From the NCBI RefSeq assembly GCF_036088315.1, contig NZ_CP107996.1, positions 4,795,501-4,859,500 on the forward strand: a stretch of 64,000 bases of DNA, given 5' to 3'. Source of the DNA: Streptomyces sp. NBC_00344. GTDB taxonomy: Bacteria > Actinomycetota > Actinomycetes > Streptomycetales > Streptomycetaceae. Below, piece after piece: positions 9,299-20,490 of this stretch (within the stretch, counting starts at the first letter, position 1; each line of letters opens with the position of its first letter). The translations under genes and the position numbers were made by a program. The notes beneath the pieces were generated by a model that saw nothing but the letters and a program-made list of their open reading frames with translations, was not told the origin of the DNA and ran no database searches.

Positions 9299-10339
9299 CT
9301 ACGCGCCTGTCGGGACACCGACCTGCGACCACGCCTTCACGACCGCTTCCTGCTCCGCGCCGCCGCCGAAGCGGGCCGTCGCGGCGGCCACGGTCAGCCG
9401 GGCGAAGTCCGAGAAGCTCGCTTCGGCGGGCAGATCGCCGCCGGTCAGCGTGTCGTACCAGACGTGCCCCGCCCGCTCCCACGCCTTGCCGCCGAGCTCC
9501 CGGGCCAGCAGGTAGAAGGCATGGTTGGGGATGCCCGAGTTGAGGTGGACACCGCCGTTGTCGTCGTCAGTGGTGACGTAGCCGCTCATCGTCGCCGGCT
9601 GCGGGTCCTTGCCGAGCACGTCGTCGTCGTACGCGGTCCCCGGGGCCTTCATCGAGCGCAGCGCGACCCCGGAGACGCCGGACGCCAGCAGCCCGGCGCC
9701 GATCAGCCAGTCCGCCTGGTCCGCGGTCTGTCCCAGGGCGTACTGCTTGATGAGGGACCCGAAGACGTCCGAAACCGACTCGTTGAGCGCGCCGGACTGA
9801 CCGGAGTAGGTGAGATTCGCGGTGTACTGGGTGACCCCGTGGGTGAGTTCGTGGCCGATGACGTCCACCGGGATGGTGAAGTCGAGAAAGATCTCGCCGT
9901 CGCCGTCCCCGAAGACCATCTGCGTGCCGTCCCAGAAGGCGTTGTTGTACTTCTCGTCGTAGTGGACGCTCGCGTCGAGCGGCAGGCCGTTGTCGTCGAT
10001 CGAGTGCCGTCCGAAGGCCTTCAGGTAGAGCTCGAAGGTGGCGCCGAGCCCGGCGTACGCGCGGTTGACGGTCGCGTCCTTTCCGGCGTCGTCACCCTCG
10101 CCGCGCACCTTGTGGCCGGGCAGCGTGGTGCGGTGCCGGGCGTCGTAGACGGTGCGCCGGGGAGTGTCACGGGGGGTGCCGGGTGCGGCGAGGGTCGCGG
10201 TCAGCCGGCGGGTGCGGTGGGCGGAGTCGGCGCGCAGGGTGCGGCGGGCCGGTTCGGCGAGCGCCGGATCGTCGGCGCGGGCCAGCTTGTCGAGGATGTG
10301 GGGCGGCACGATCGTGCAGAAGACAGGATGCGCGTTCAT
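9299..10339 (-). CDS. Protealysin-like M4 metallopeptidase
   Basis: 346 residues from the ATG at 10339. The thermolysin zinc site is complete: HELTH (about 163-167), the third ligand in NESVSD (Glu about 187) and the catalytic His in NSGIPNHAFYLL. There is no signal peptide. The N-terminus (FCTIVPPHILDKLA) carries the PPL-type motif of protealysin precursors, so autoprocessing and an intracellular or non-classically exported enzyme are expected. An in-frame GTG at 10375 would add 12 residues; no strong RBS distinguishes the two starts. The emfourin-like gene directly downstream supports the subfamily call. Confidence 0.92.
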   Translation of the reverse strand: MNAHPVFCTIVPPHILDKLARADDPALAEPARRTLRADSAHRTRRLTATLAAPGTPRDTPRRTVYDARHRTTLPGHKVRGEGDDAGKDATVNRAYAGLGATFELYLKAFGRHSIDDNGLPLDASVHYDEKYNNAFWDGTQMVFGDGDGEIFLDFTIPVDVIGHELTHGVTQYTANLTYSGQSGALNESVSDVFGSLIKQYALGQTADQADWLIGAGLLASGVSGVALRSMKAPGTAYDDDVLGKDPQPATMSGYVTTDDDNGGVHLNSGIPNHAFYLLARELGGKAWERAGHVWYDTLTGGDLPAEASFSDFARLTVAAATARFGGGAEQEAVVKAWSQVGVPTGA

Positions 10340-10483
10340 GGTGTGCAATGTGGCACTGTGTCGTCGCTCTGTCACTGGTTGCTACCTGAATTGCCGAAAA
10401 CGAGTGATGGGTCATCGTTTGGCCGTTACCTGCTGTGCATCCCGCATACTGATACGGCGGCGGCATTCCGGGCACCGCTGGGC

Positions 10484-10489
10484 TAGGCT
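10484..10489 (+). promoter_or_regulatory. -10 element of the leuA leader transcript
   Basis: TAGGCT lies 10 nt before the leader-peptide ATG, which implies a leaderless or nearly leaderless leader peptide. No clear TTGACA-like -35 was found at the right distance. Confidence 0.5.
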
Positions 10490-10499
10490 GCCGTTCATC

Positions 10500-12394
<1,895 letters not shown>

Positions 12395-12400
12395 CCGCGC

Positions 12401-12429
12401 GATCACGGCCCCGGACCGGGGTCGTGATC
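12401..12429 (+). terminator. leuA terminator hairpin
   Basis: GATCACG-GCCCCGG and CCGGGGT-CGTGATC pair across a 1-nt centre with one G-T, beginning 7 nt after the leuA stop. A second GC-rich inverted repeat follows at about 12513-12547. Confidence 0.65.
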
Positions 12430-12640
12430 ACGGTCATCACCGCACGTACGTGACCGATTACATGCTCCGGCTGATCCTGACCCCGTAATTCCCTTCTGAC
12501 CTGGCACTTTTCCCGGCCCCTGCCACCTCGGGCGGTGGCCGGGGCCGAGTCTTCTCCGGCCAGGGGCTGACGTCACATCATCAATGTGGCTAACATCACG
12601 TCCACGCGGCAACGTTGCCGAGGGGTTACGGAGGTGAACC

Positions 12641-13336
12641 GTGCTGCCAAGCCGAGGACGAAGCGGCAAGAAGTCGATCATCTGGGCCGTCCGCACCTCC
12701 TGGGAGACCGTCGGCGACGGCGAGTTCTTCTGCGCGGACTGCGGAGGGGACCGCAACTACCTCCGGCGCACCGGACGTCGCCGTCTCACCGTCCTGGGCC
12801 TCCCGCTGCTGGCACGCGGCCGCACCGGGCCGGTGATCGAATGCGCCGCCTGCGAGACCCGGTTCACCACCGAGGCGCTCGACCACCCCACCACCACCCG
12901 CTTCTCCGCCATGCTGCGCGACGCCGTGCACACCGTCACGCTCGCCGTGCTCACCGCAGGCGGAGCTTCGTCCCACACCGTCACCGAGACCGCGGTCGCC
13001 ACGGTCAGGGCCGCCGGGTTCGACGAATGCACCGAGGAGCAGCTGACCGCACTGGTCGACGCCCTCGCCGCCGACACGGGCCGCTTCGTCACCGACGCCG
13101 AGCCGTGCGGCGCGGCGCTGACCATCGAACTGCACGAGGCCCTGCAGCCGTTGGCTCCGCACCTCGCCCCGGCGGGCCGCGAATCGATTCTCCTCCAGGG
13201 CGCCCGTATCGCTCTGGCGGACGGGCCGTACAGCCCGGCGGAACGAGAGGTGCTGGCCACCGTCGGCGGGGCGCTGCAGCTCTGCGCCCAGGACACCTCA
13301 CGCCTGCTGACGGCGGCGGCCCGGATGCCGTCCTGA
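12641..13336 (+). CDS. Zinc-ribbon/TerB-domain protein
   Basis: 231 residues. The N-terminus carries a zinc ribbon made of CADCGGDRNY and CAACETRF (Cys pairs about 30 residues apart), followed by a TerB-like all-helical domain (about 90-225, with ALADGPYSPAERE near the end). TerB proteins are linked to tellurite resistance and stress; a role here is unproven because no other ter genes are present. The GTG start is set by GGAGGTGA 5 nt upstream. A TAACAT hexamer at about 12590 could be its -10. Probably cytosolic. Confidence 0.82.
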   Translation: MLPSRGRSGKKSIIWAVRTSWETVGDGEFFCADCGGDRNYLRRTGRRRLTVLGLPLLARGRTGPVIECAACETRFTTEALDHPTTTRFSAMLRDAVHTVTLAVLTAGGASSHTVTETAVATVRAAGFDECTEEQLTALVDALAADTGRFVTDAEPCGAALTIELHEALQPLAPHLAPAGRESILLQGARIALADGPYSPAEREVLATVGGALQLCAQDTSRLLTAAARMPS

Positions 13337-13346
13337 ACCGTCAGGC

Positions 13347-13748
13347 TCAGAAGTCCCAGGTGCGCGAGCAGAGGACCAGCCGGTAGCCGTCCGGATCCAC
13401 CACGGTCACCCCGTGCGTGTCCCAGTAGGGATTGTGCGAGGTGACGCGGGTGCCGCCCGTCTCGATCAGCCGGTGCACCAGGTCCTCGGCGACCGGCTCC
13501 CCCAGGTACACCACGAACAGGTCGTCCACGGTGGGTGCCGGGACCAAAGGATCCTCGGGGTCGTGGGTGAGCTCGAAGTGCCAGCTGCCCCCGGGTGGGC
13601 CGACCATCAGCAGATCGTGTTCGCCGGACACGTGCGCGCCGGTGCGCCAGATGACCTCCAGCCCGAGCCCTTCGACGTAGAAACGCTCGGCGGCGGCGAG
13701 ATCCCCCGACGGCCGCGCGACGCGCACCCGGGTGCTGGAATCGATCAT
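13347..13748 (-). CDS. VOC family (glyoxalase-fold) protein
   Basis: 133 residues with two beta-alpha-beta-beta-beta units. The N-terminal half shows ARPSGDLAAAERFYVEGLGLEV and the C-terminal half ends VTVVDPDGYRLVLCSRTWDF, both typical of vicinal oxygen chelate proteins (glyoxalase, bleomycin resistance, dioxygenase). His58 and Glu60 in HFEL and the Asp/Tyr of DPDGY are candidate metal or ligand positions. The substrate is unknown. It converges on the TerB gene with only 10 nt between the stops. Confidence 0.85.
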   Translation of the reverse strand: MIDSSTRVRVARPSGDLAAAERFYVEGLGLEVIWRTGAHVSGEHDLLMVGPPGGSWHFELTHDPEDPLVPAPTVDDLFVVYLGEPVAEDLVHRLIETGGTRVTSHNPYWDTHGVTVVDPDGYRLVLCSRTWDF

Positions 13749-13919
13749 GGGGCGGGAGTGTAGTTGCTCCGCCCGCTGCACCGCGTACTCCCGGGGGAGT
13801 AATGCGCCCAGCGGACCACCCCTGGCGGTATCCGCGGAGTCGGCCCGGCGCGCGATGACCGGGAGCTCTCCGGCCGGGACTCTGGAAGGGACAGCTGATC
13901 CGTCCTGAGGAGGAACCGC

Positions 13920-16019
13920 ATGAGGCCAGGGAACACGGGATCCGGGGACGAACCGGGCGGCCGGCGGCGTTGGTTGCTGCCGTGGGCCGTCGTCGCCCTG
14001 TGGGTCGCGGTTCTCGCGATCGCAGCGCCGTTCGCCGGCCGGCTCGGCGATGTGCAGCGCGACAACATCGTGGACTATCTGCCGGCCGGTGCCGACTCCA
14101 CCCAAGTGGCGAAAATTCAACAGGCCCTGCCTGGTGGGGAGTCCACCGACCTGGTGCTCGTGTATCACCGTGCGGGCGGGCTGACCGCGGAGGACCGGGC
14201 GACCGCGGAGCGGCAGATCGCGGCCGTCGCCGCGGCACACCGGCTCTCCGCCACTCCTGCGGCCGTCGCTTCCGTGGACGGCACGACGCTGATGGCGCCG
14301 GTCTCGGCGAACGGGCCGGGCAGTGACGACGCGGCCCGCACCGCCTTCGTCGACTCGGTACGGGAACAGGTGAACGGCGGCGCGGGGCTGAGCGCCGAGG
14401 TCGGCGGGCCGGGCGCCGTACAGGCCGACATGAGCAGCGTCTTCGGTTCGATCGACGGCAAGCTGATGATCGCGACCGTACTGGTCGTCGCCCTGCTGCT
14501 GATCGTCATCTACCGCAGCCCGTTCCTCTGGCTGGTCCCGTTGCTCGCGGTGGGCGCGGCGGCCCTCACCACCCGGGCCGCGGTCTACGGTCTTGCCCAG
14601 GGCTTCGGCCTCACGGTCACCAGTCAGAGCGCCGGGATCATGACCGTGCTGGTCTTCGGCGCCGGCACCGACTACGCGCTGCTGCTCACCGCGAGATACC
14701 GGGACGAACTGCGTCGCGTGCCGCGGCCCTACGAGGCGATGCGAGCGGCCCTGCGCGGATGCGGGCCCGCCGTGCTCGCGTCATCGGGGACCGTCGCCGC
14801 CGGTCTGCTCTGTCTCCTCGCCGCCGATCTGAACAGCTCGAGCGGGCTGGGCCCGGTCGGTGCGGTGGGCGTGATGGGTGCGCTTGCCGCGATGTTGACG
14901 CTGCTGCCCGCCGTGCTCGTCCTGCTCGGCCGCCGGGTGTTCTGGCCGCTCGTCCCCGCGTACGGCAGCGCGCCCCGGCAGCGCCGCTCGGCCTTCGCCG
15001 CGATCGGCAGCACCGCGGGCCGCAGGCCCGGCGTGATCCTTGCCTGCGGTGGCATCCTGCTGGGCGCGCTCGCCCTCGGTGTGTTCCGGCTGCCGGGTGA
15101 CCTCGCCCAGCAGGACGGCTTCACCGACCGCCCGGAGTCCGTGTCCGCGCTGCGGACCGCCACCGCCGCCTTTCCCGAGCGCGGCAGCCAGCCCATCAGC
15201 GTGCTGGCACCGACGCGGAGCGCCGACGGTGCGCTGGCGCGGGCCAGAGGCACCGGCGGAGTGGCGTCGGCGACACGCGGACGCAGTGCGGCCGGGTGGA
15301 CGGAGATCTCCGTCATCGCCGAGGACGCACCCGAGTCCAAGGGCGAGACCCGCACCATCGAAGCGCTGCGGGCGGACCTGCCCGGCAGCCTGGTCGGCGG
15401 CCCCAGCGCCCAGCAGCTCGACCTGGAGCACACCAACGCTCACGACCGAGGGGTTGTGGTCCCCCTGGTGCTCAGCGCCGTGCTGCTCATCCTGATCGTC
15501 CTGCTGCGCAGTCTGGTGGCGCCGCTGATCCTGGTGGCCGCGGTAGTCGCGGTATGGGGCGCTGCCATGGGCATCGGCGGGCTGGTCTTCTCGCCGCTGC
15601 TCGGGTTCGATGGCATCGACCCGGGGCTGCCGTTGCTCTGGTTCGTCTTCCTGGTGGCACTCGGCGTCGACTACGGCATCTTCCTGATGCACCGCACCCG
15701 TGAGGAAACCCTGGCGGGTGCCCGCCCGGCCGACGCGGCGCTGACCGCGCTGCGGACGACCGGCAGTGTCATCGCCTCCGCCGGCGTCGTCCTGGCCGCG
15801 ACGTTCTCGGTCCTGATGAACCTGCCGCTGGTGATGATGGTCGAGATGGGGTTGGTGGTGGCGGTCGGTGTTCTGCTCGACACCTTCCTCGTGCGGACCT
15901 TTCTGGTGACCAGCGCGAGCCTGCTGCTCGGGCGTCTGATGTGGTGGCCCGGAAAGCTCAGCCGGCGGCCCGCCGCCGGAGCACCGCAGCAGGAACGCGC
16001 ACGGGTGGGTACGCACTGA
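13920..16019 (+). CDS. MMPL-family RND transporter
   Basis: 699 residues with the MMPL arrangement of two repeats. Each has one membrane helix, a large extracytoplasmic loop (about 40-170 and 400-510), then five helices. Conserved pieces are VLVFGAGTDYALLLTARYRDEL in repeat 1 and FLVALGVDYGIFLMHRTREE in repeat 2, both carrying the Asp-Tyr proton-relay pair. It likely exports lipids or hydrophobic compounds using the proton gradient. GAGGAGG sits just upstream of the ATG. The histidine kinase gene begins 45 nt downstream, so the three genes may be co-transcribed and the two-component system may control this pump. Confidence 0.93.
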   Translation: MRPGNTGSGDEPGGRRRWLLPWAVVALWVAVLAIAAPFAGRLGDVQRDNIVDYLPAGADSTQVAKIQQALPGGESTDLVLVYHRAGGLTAEDRATAERQIAAVAAAHRLSATPAAVASVDGTTLMAPVSANGPGSDDAARTAFVDSVREQVNGGAGLSAEVGGPGAVQADMSSVFGSIDGKLMIATVLVVALLLIVIYRSPFLWLVPLLAVGAAALTTRAAVYGLAQGFGLTVTSQSAGIMTVLVFGAGTDYALLLTARYRDELRRVPRPYEAMRAALRGCGPAVLASSGTVAAGLLCLLAADLNSSSGLGPVGAVGVMGALAAMLTLLPAVLVLLGRRVFWPLVPAYGSAPRQRRSAFAAIGSTAGRRPGVILACGGILLGALALGVFRLPGDLAQQDGFTDRPESVSALRTATAAFPERGSQPISVLAPTRSADGALARARGTGGVASATRGRSAAGWTEISVIAEDAPESKGETRTIEALRADLPGSLVGGPSAQQLDLEHTNAHDRGVVVPLVLSAVLLILIVLLRSLVAPLILVAAVVAVWGAAMGIGGLVFSPLLGFDGIDPGLPLLWFVFLVALGVDYGIFLMHRTREETLAGARPADAALTALRTTGSVIASAGVVLAATFSVLMNLPLVMMVEMGLVVAVGVLLDTFLVRTFLVTSASLLLGRLMWWPGKLSRRPAAGAPQQERARVGTH

Positions 16020-16064
16020 ACGCGAGGGCGGCCACGGCGCGGTGGACAACGGGAGGACGGAACG

Positions 16065-17357
16065 GTGGACAAGCCGGAGACGACGGTCGTGGCGACCGGA
16101 ACAGCGGGCCGCCCGAATCTGGGGGAACGCATAGCGGCCGCGATGGGCCGCGACCCGCTGACCGTGCCGCACCGTCTGCGCAACGACGCGTTCCTGGCGG
16201 CGGCCGTCGCGGTGACGGCCGTCGCCCTGGTCTTCTGGGGTGACGAGGGCAGGCGGCCCGATGTCCTCGGCTGGACGCTGCTGACCTGCAGTGTCGTGGC
16301 GCTGGTGTGGCGACACAGCCGCCCGGTGCTCGTCCTGTTGGCGGTGCTCGCCTGTGTCGTTCCGTACCACGCGGCCGACAACAGCCATTTCGCGGCGGTC
16401 CCGGGCTCCCTGGTCGCCGTCTACACCGTGGCCGTCACCCGGCGGCCGCTGCACGCGCTGCTGATCGGCGCCGGAGTCATCTCGCTCGCCGTGACGGTGA
16501 TGTTCCAGGTGGGTGCGCACGAGGGCCAGCAGGCGCTGCGCACATCGGGCTGGATCCTGTCGGTGCTGATCCTCGGAGTGGACCTGCGCACCTACCGCCG
16601 CTACATCGCGTCCGTCGTCGGCCGGGCCGAGCGGGCCGAGCGGACCAGAGAGGAGGAGGCCGCCCGCCGGGTCGCCGAGGAGCGGCTGCGGATCGCCCGC
16701 GATCTGCACGATCTGCTCGCCCACTCGATCACCCTGATCGGTGTACAGACATCGGTGGCCTCCCACGTCCTGCTCACCGACCCCGAACGTCTGGACCGGG
16801 CCGCCATCGCGAAGGCCCTCGACGATGTCTCGGAGACCTGTCGGTCGGCCCGCGGAGAACTGCGGACCACTCTGGAGGTGCTGCGGTCCGACAGGAGTTC
16901 CGAAGACCCGCTTCCGGCCCCGGCCGCGCTGCCCGATCTTGCGGCCGTGCCTGACCTGGTGCGCGCAGCCGAGGCGGCCGGAGCCTCGGTCGACCTGACC
17001 CTGCCGGCGGCCGGTGTCCGGCCCGCTGCCGCCGCGGCGGCCTACCGGATCGTGCAGGAGGCACTGACCAACGCGGTACGGCACGCCGGCCCCGGCGTAC
17101 GGATACGCGTGCGGGTGCTGCCTGTCGCCGGAACGCTGCGGGTCACGGTCAGCGATGACGGCTCGCCGCACGCCGGAGCGGTCCCGGCGGGGGGCGGCAG
17201 AGGATCAGCCGTTCCCGGGGCCGTGGGGTTCGGGCTGATCGGGATGCGGGAGCGGGCCCGCAGCCTGGGCGGCACGCTGGCCGCGGGGCCGCGCCCCGAC
17301 GGTGGCTTCGAGGTGTGTGCCGTACTGCCACTGCTCCAAGAGGAGGGGACCGTATGA
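16065..17357 (+). CDS. NarL-family sensor histidine kinase
   Basis: 430 residues. About five membrane helices (45-175) form the sensor, followed by a charged coiled segment (185-210), the HisKA_3 dimerisation box with phospho-acceptor His215 in IARDLHDLLAHS, and a HATPase domain (about 325-425) with N-box-like EALTNAVRHAG and G-box GFGLIGMRERA. GGGAGGACGG precedes the GTG. Its stop overlaps the response-regulator start (ATGA), so the pair forms one signalling unit. The signal is unknown; location beside an MMPL pump suggests envelope or lipid stress. Confidence 0.93.
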   Translation: MDKPETTVVATGTAGRPNLGERIAAAMGRDPLTVPHRLRNDAFLAAAVAVTAVALVFWGDEGRRPDVLGWTLLTCSVVALVWRHSRPVLVLLAVLACVVPYHAADNSHFAAVPGSLVAVYTVAVTRRPLHALLIGAGVISLAVTVMFQVGAHEGQQALRTSGWILSVLILGVDLRTYRRYIASVVGRAERAERTREEEAARRVAEERLRIARDLHDLLAHSITLIGVQTSVASHVLLTDPERLDRAAIAKALDDVSETCRSARGELRTTLEVLRSDRSSEDPLPAPAALPDLAAVPDLVRAAEAAGASVDLTLPAAGVRPAAAAAAYRIVQEALTNAVRHAGPGVRIRVRVLPVAGTLRVTVSDDGSPHAGAVPAGGGRGSAVPGAVGFGLIGMRERARSLGGTLAAGPRPDGGFEVCAVLPLLQEEGTV

Positions 17358-18016
17358 GCCTGATCCGTGTGCTGCTGGCCGACGACCAGACGCTGGTACG
17401 CGCCGCTTTCGCCATGCTGATCGGGTCGGCCCCCGACATGGAGGTGGTGGGCGAGGCCGGCACCGGCCGTGAGGCGGTCGCGCTCGCCCGGTCGGCCCGC
17501 GCCGATCTCGTGGTGATGGATCTGCGGATGCCGGATCTGGACGGTATCGCGGCCACCCGTCTGATTGCGGCCGACGAGGACCTTGCCGGAGTCCGGGTAC
17601 TGGTCCTGACCACCTACGACACCGATGACCATGTCGTCGACGCGTTGCGCGCAGGAGCGTCGGGCTTCCTGGTCAAGGACACCAGGCCGGCGGACCTTCT
17701 CGACGCGATCCGGATGGTCACCGCCGGCGACGCCCTGCTCTCCCCGGGCCCCACCGCCCGGCTGATCGCCAGGGTGCTGCGCAGCCCCGAACCCCCGGCC
17801 ACCGGCGGCCCCGACGGCCTCTCCGACCGGGAGCGCCAGGTACTCGCCCTCGTGGCGCGAGGTCTGAACAACACCGAGATCGCCGAGTCCCTCGGACTCA
17901 GCCCGCTCACCGCCAAAACCCACGTCAGCCGCATCATGGGCAGACTCGACGCCCGTGACCGGGCCCAACTGGTCATCATCGCCTACGAGTCGGGTCTGGT
18001 CGTCCCGGGCTCCTGA
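17354..18016 (+). CDS. NarL/FixJ-family response regulator
   Basis: 220 residues. The receiver domain (1-120) has DDQ at 10-12, phospho-acceptor Asp56 in VVMDLRMP, Thr in VLTTYD and Lys in FLVKDT. The C-terminal LuxR-type HTH (about 150-215) has LSDRERQVLALVARGLNNTEIAESLGLS. It overlaps the kinase gene by 4 nt (ATGA), which fixes the start. It is the partner of the preceding kinase, and the MMPL transporter is a plausible target. An intrinsic terminator overlaps its stop codon. Confidence 0.95.
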   Translation: MSLIRVLLADDQTLVRAAFAMLIGSAPDMEVVGEAGTGREAVALARSARADLVVMDLRMPDLDGIAATRLIAADEDLAGVRVLVLTTYDTDDHVVDALRAGASGFLVKDTRPADLLDAIRMVTAGDALLSPGPTARLIARVLRSPEPPATGGPDGLSDRERQVLALVARGLNNTEIAESLGLSPLTAKTHVSRIMGRLDARDRAQLVIIAYESGLVVPGS

Positions 18017-18036
18017 GGGCTGTCCTCAGTTTTGTT
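18013..18036 (+). terminator. Intrinsic terminator with T-tract
   Basis: CTGAGG-n5-CCTCAG (18013-18018 with 18024-18029) is followed directly by TTTTGTTT. This is one of the few hairpins in the window with a real T-run. The stem overlaps the stop codon of the response regulator. Confidence 0.75.
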
Positions 18037-18309
18037 TCCGCTGTCCTGAATGCCCTTCCCGGCATCACCGGCCGTTCCGGGAGCGGGTGTCCCACGGGCC
18101 CTTCGTAAAAACGTGAGCACTTGCTGCCGGAGTGTCATCCAGCTGCTCCTATGAGCCGCTGGTGAACAGAAGTGGCCACACTGTTCAGGTGCGGGGCGAG
18201 GGGGGTGCCCTGGGCGGGCTCCGGTTGCCTCGCCACTCCTGTGCAGGGGGGCCGGGGGCCGGCCCGGCTCCGGAACCGGTGCTCGGCGCCGCCCGTGTCA
18301 CCCGTACGC
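18037..18309. other. Intergenic stretch without a gene
   Basis: No convincing coding sequence is seen between the response regulator terminator and the recO promoter. The stretch is locally less GC-rich around 18105-18175, then becomes G-rich. Short open frames here lack start signals and family features. Confidence 0.6.
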
Positions 18310-18322
18310 GACAATGGAGCGC

Positions 18323-19069
18323 ATGAGTCTGTTCCGGGACGACGGCATCGTGCTGCGGACCCAGAAGCTCGGTGAGGCCGACCGCATCATCACGCTTCTG
18401 ACCCGCGGGCACGGGCGGGTGCGCGCCGTTGCCCGCGGGGTGCGGCGGACCAAGTCGAAATTCGGGGCGCGGCTGGAGCCGTTCTCCCACGTCGATGTGC
18501 AGTTCTTCGCGCGCGGCAGCGAACTGATCGGGCGCGGGCTGCCGCTGTGCACACAGAGCGAGACCATCGCTCCGTACGGTGGCTCGATCGCCGGTGACTA
18601 CGCCCGCTACACCGCGGGCACGGCCATGCTGGAGACCGCGGAGCGCTTCACCGACCACGAGGGCGAGCCCTCCGTGCAGCAGTACCTGTTGCTGGTCGGC
18701 GGGCTGCGCACGCTGTCCCGGGGTGAGCACGCACCGAATCTCATCCTCGACGCGTTCCTGCTGCGCTCGCTAGCCGTCAACGGCTATGCGCCCAGCTTCG
18801 GCGACTGCGCGAGATGCGGCCTCGAAGGCCCGAACCGATTCTTCTCGGTCGCGGGCGGCGGCGTGGTGTGCGGGGACTGCCGGGTGCCCGGCAGCGTCGT
18901 ACCCTCTGCGGAGGCCGTCGGACTGCTCAGTGCGCTACTGACCGGGGACTGGACGACTGCCGACGCGGCCGAGCCGCGGCACGTCAGGGAGGGCAGCGGG
19001 CTGGTGTCCGCTTATCTGCACTGGCACCTGGAGCGCGGACTGCGCTCGATGCGGTACGTAGAGAAGTAG
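18323..19069 (+). CDS. recO: DNA repair protein RecO
   Basis: 248 residues. An N-terminal OB fold (FRDDGIVLRTQKLGEADRI) is followed by a helical domain and a zinc finger (CARCGLE and VCGDCR). RecO loads RecA on SSB-coated DNA in the RecFOR pathway. The ATG at 18323 is chosen because the -10-like GACAAT (18310-18315) ends 7 nt upstream, giving a near-leaderless start; an ATG at 18314 would lie inside that hexamer. uppS follows after 18 nt, probably in the same operon. Confidence 0.95.
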   Translation: MSLFRDDGIVLRTQKLGEADRIITLLTRGHGRVRAVARGVRRTKSKFGARLEPFSHVDVQFFARGSELIGRGLPLCTQSETIAPYGGSIAGDYARYTAGTAMLETAERFTDHEGEPSVQQYLLLVGGLRTLSRGEHAPNLILDAFLLRSLAVNGYAPSFGDCARCGLEGPNRFFSVAGGGVVCGDCRVPGSVVPSAEAVGLLSALLTGDWTTADAAEPRHVREGSGLVSAYLHWHLERGLRSMRYVEK

Positions 19070-19087
19070 CGAGAGGGAGACGAGCTC

Positions 19088-19897
19088 ATGGCACGACGCG
19101 GGATTCTGGGGCGCAGTAAACGCGAGTACAAGGTCCCCGAACTGCACCCGTCGGGCGCGCGCCCGCCGAAGATCCCGGGCGAACTGGTGCCCAACCATGT
19201 CGCCGTCGTGATGGACGGCAACGGCCGCTGGGCGAAGGACCGCGGGCTGCCGCGCACCGAGGGGCACAAGGTCGGCGAGAGCACCGTGCTCGAAGTGCTC
19301 AACGGCTGTATCGAGATGGGCGTCAAGAACCTCTCGCTGTACGCCTTCTCCACCGAGAACTGGAAGCGCTCGCCGGAAGAGGTGCGCTTCCTGATGAACT
19401 TCAACCGCGACGTCATCCGGCGCAGGCGCGACGAGATGGACGAGCTCGGCATCCGGATCCGCTGGGTGGGCCGGATGCCCAAGCTCTGGAAATCGGTTGT
19501 CGAGGAGCTCCAGGTCGCCCAGGAGCAGACCAAGGACAACGACGCGATGACGCTGTACTTCTGCGTCAACTACGGTGGCCGCGCGGAGATCGCCGACGCC
19601 GCGCAGGCCATCGCACGCGATGTCGCGGCGGGCAAGCTCGACCCCGCGAAGGTCAATGAGAAGACCTTCGCCAAGTACATCTACTACCCGGACATGCCGG
19701 ACGTGGACCTCTTTCTGCGCCCGAGCGGCGAGCAGCGCACGTCCAACTACCTGATCTGGCAGAGCGCCTACGCGGAGATGGTCTTCCAGGACGTGCTGTG
19801 GCCCGACTTCGACCGGCGTGACCTGTGGCGTGCCTGCCTCGAATTCGCCCAGCGGGACCGGCGGTTCGGCGGAGCGATAGAGGAGACCTCGGCCTGA
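19088..19897 (+). CDS. uppS: Isoprenyl (polyprenyl) diphosphate synthase, cis type
   Basis: 269 residues. Cis-prenyltransferase signatures are present: [20 protein letters not shown] with catalytic Asp and Asn, [14 protein letters not shown], and [21 protein letters not shown] near the C-terminus. It makes the C50/C55 lipid carrier diphosphate for peptidoglycan and other envelope polymers at the membrane face. GAGAGGGAGACGAG precedes the ATG. It lies directly downstream of recO and converges on zur. Confidence 0.96.
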   Translation: MARRGILGRSKREYKVPELHPSGARPPKIPGELVPNHVAVVMDGNGRWAKDRGLPRTEGHKVGESTVLEVLNGCIEMGVKNLSLYAFSTENWKRSPEEVRFLMNFNRDVIRRRRDEMDELGIRIRWVGRMPKLWKSVVEELQVAQEQTKDNDAMTLYFCVNYGGRAEIADAAQAIARDVAAGKLDPAKVNEKTFAKYIYYPDMPDVDLFLRPSGEQRTSNYLIWQSAYAEMVFQDVLWPDFDRRDLWRACLEFAQRDRRFGGAIEETSA

Positions 19898-20013
19898 CCC
19901 GGGGGCGAGCCGCGGCAGACCTCAGCCGCGGCCTCAGCCCCAGAGGCAGATCTCGGACGGCCGGGGCCGGGCGGACGGCGCGCCGCGCCGTGACCCGGCC
20001 GCCGGGACCGGGC

Positions 20014-20433
20014 TCAGCCGTCCGAAGCCGAGGCCGCGCACTCCGAGCAGGTGCCGAAGACCTCCACCGTGTGCGCCACATTCACATAGCCGTGCTGCGC
20101 CGCGATCGACTCGGCCCACTTCTCCACCGCGGGCCCTTCGACCTCGACGGCCTTGCCACAGGTCCGGCAGACCAGATGGTGATGGTGATCGCCGGTGGAA
20201 CAGCGCCGGTACACGGACTCGCCGTCCCCGGTGCGCAGCACATCGACCTCTCCCGCGTCCGCCAGCGACTGCAGGGTGCGGTACACGGTCGTCAGGCCGA
20301 CCGAGTCGCCGCGGTGCTTGAGCACGTCGTGCAGCTCCTGCGCGCTGCGGAACTCGTCCACCTCGTCGAGCGCCGCAGCCACCGCGGCCCGCTGCCGGGT
20401 CGACCGGCCTCGTACTGGTGCTCCCGCCGTCAC
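20014..20433 (-). CDS. zur: Zinc uptake regulator of the Fur family
   Basis: 139 residues. The N-terminal winged helix (1-80) has VGLTTVYRTLQSLADAGEVD, the C-terminal dimer domain has the metal-binding run DHHHHLVC and two Cys pairs (CRTC and CSEC) for a structural zinc. I assign Zur rather than Fur from its place as last gene of a zinc-transport operon and from the Zur-type boxes upstream of znuA. GTG start with GGAGG 6 nt upstream. It would repress its own operon when zinc is plentiful. Confidence 0.93.
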   Translation of the reverse strand: MTAGAPVRGRSTRQRAAVAAALDEVDEFRSAQELHDVLKHRGDSVGLTTVYRTLQSLADAGEVDVLRTGDGESVYRRCSTGDHHHHLVCRTCGKAVEVEGPAVEKWAESIAAQHGYVNVAHTVEVFGTCSECAASASDG

Positions 20434-20490
20434 AGGTGCCTCCTTGCCGTCCGTCGCCCGCCGATATGTGGGGCCATTGTGCCAGTTCGG

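Noticed and set aside
12641..13336. A tellurite-resistance operon suggested by the TerB domain
   Set aside because: No terD, terC or other ter genes accompany it. The zinc-ribbon plus TerB form is a stand-alone protein of unknown role.
13347..14240. A longer version of the VOC protein beginning near 14240
   Set aside because: The extra N-terminal part is antisense to the MMPL gene. The glyoxalase fold begins exactly at the ATG at 13748.
14781..17171. A 796-codon open frame on the minus strand
   Set aside because: It is antisense to the MMPL transporter and kinase genes. Its translation is low-complexity Gln/Arg/Gly/His, which is typical of shadow frames in high-GC DNA.
18132..18375. Two short open frames before recO
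   Set aside because: Neither has a convincing RBS or family features, and they overlap the recO promoter and start in other frames.
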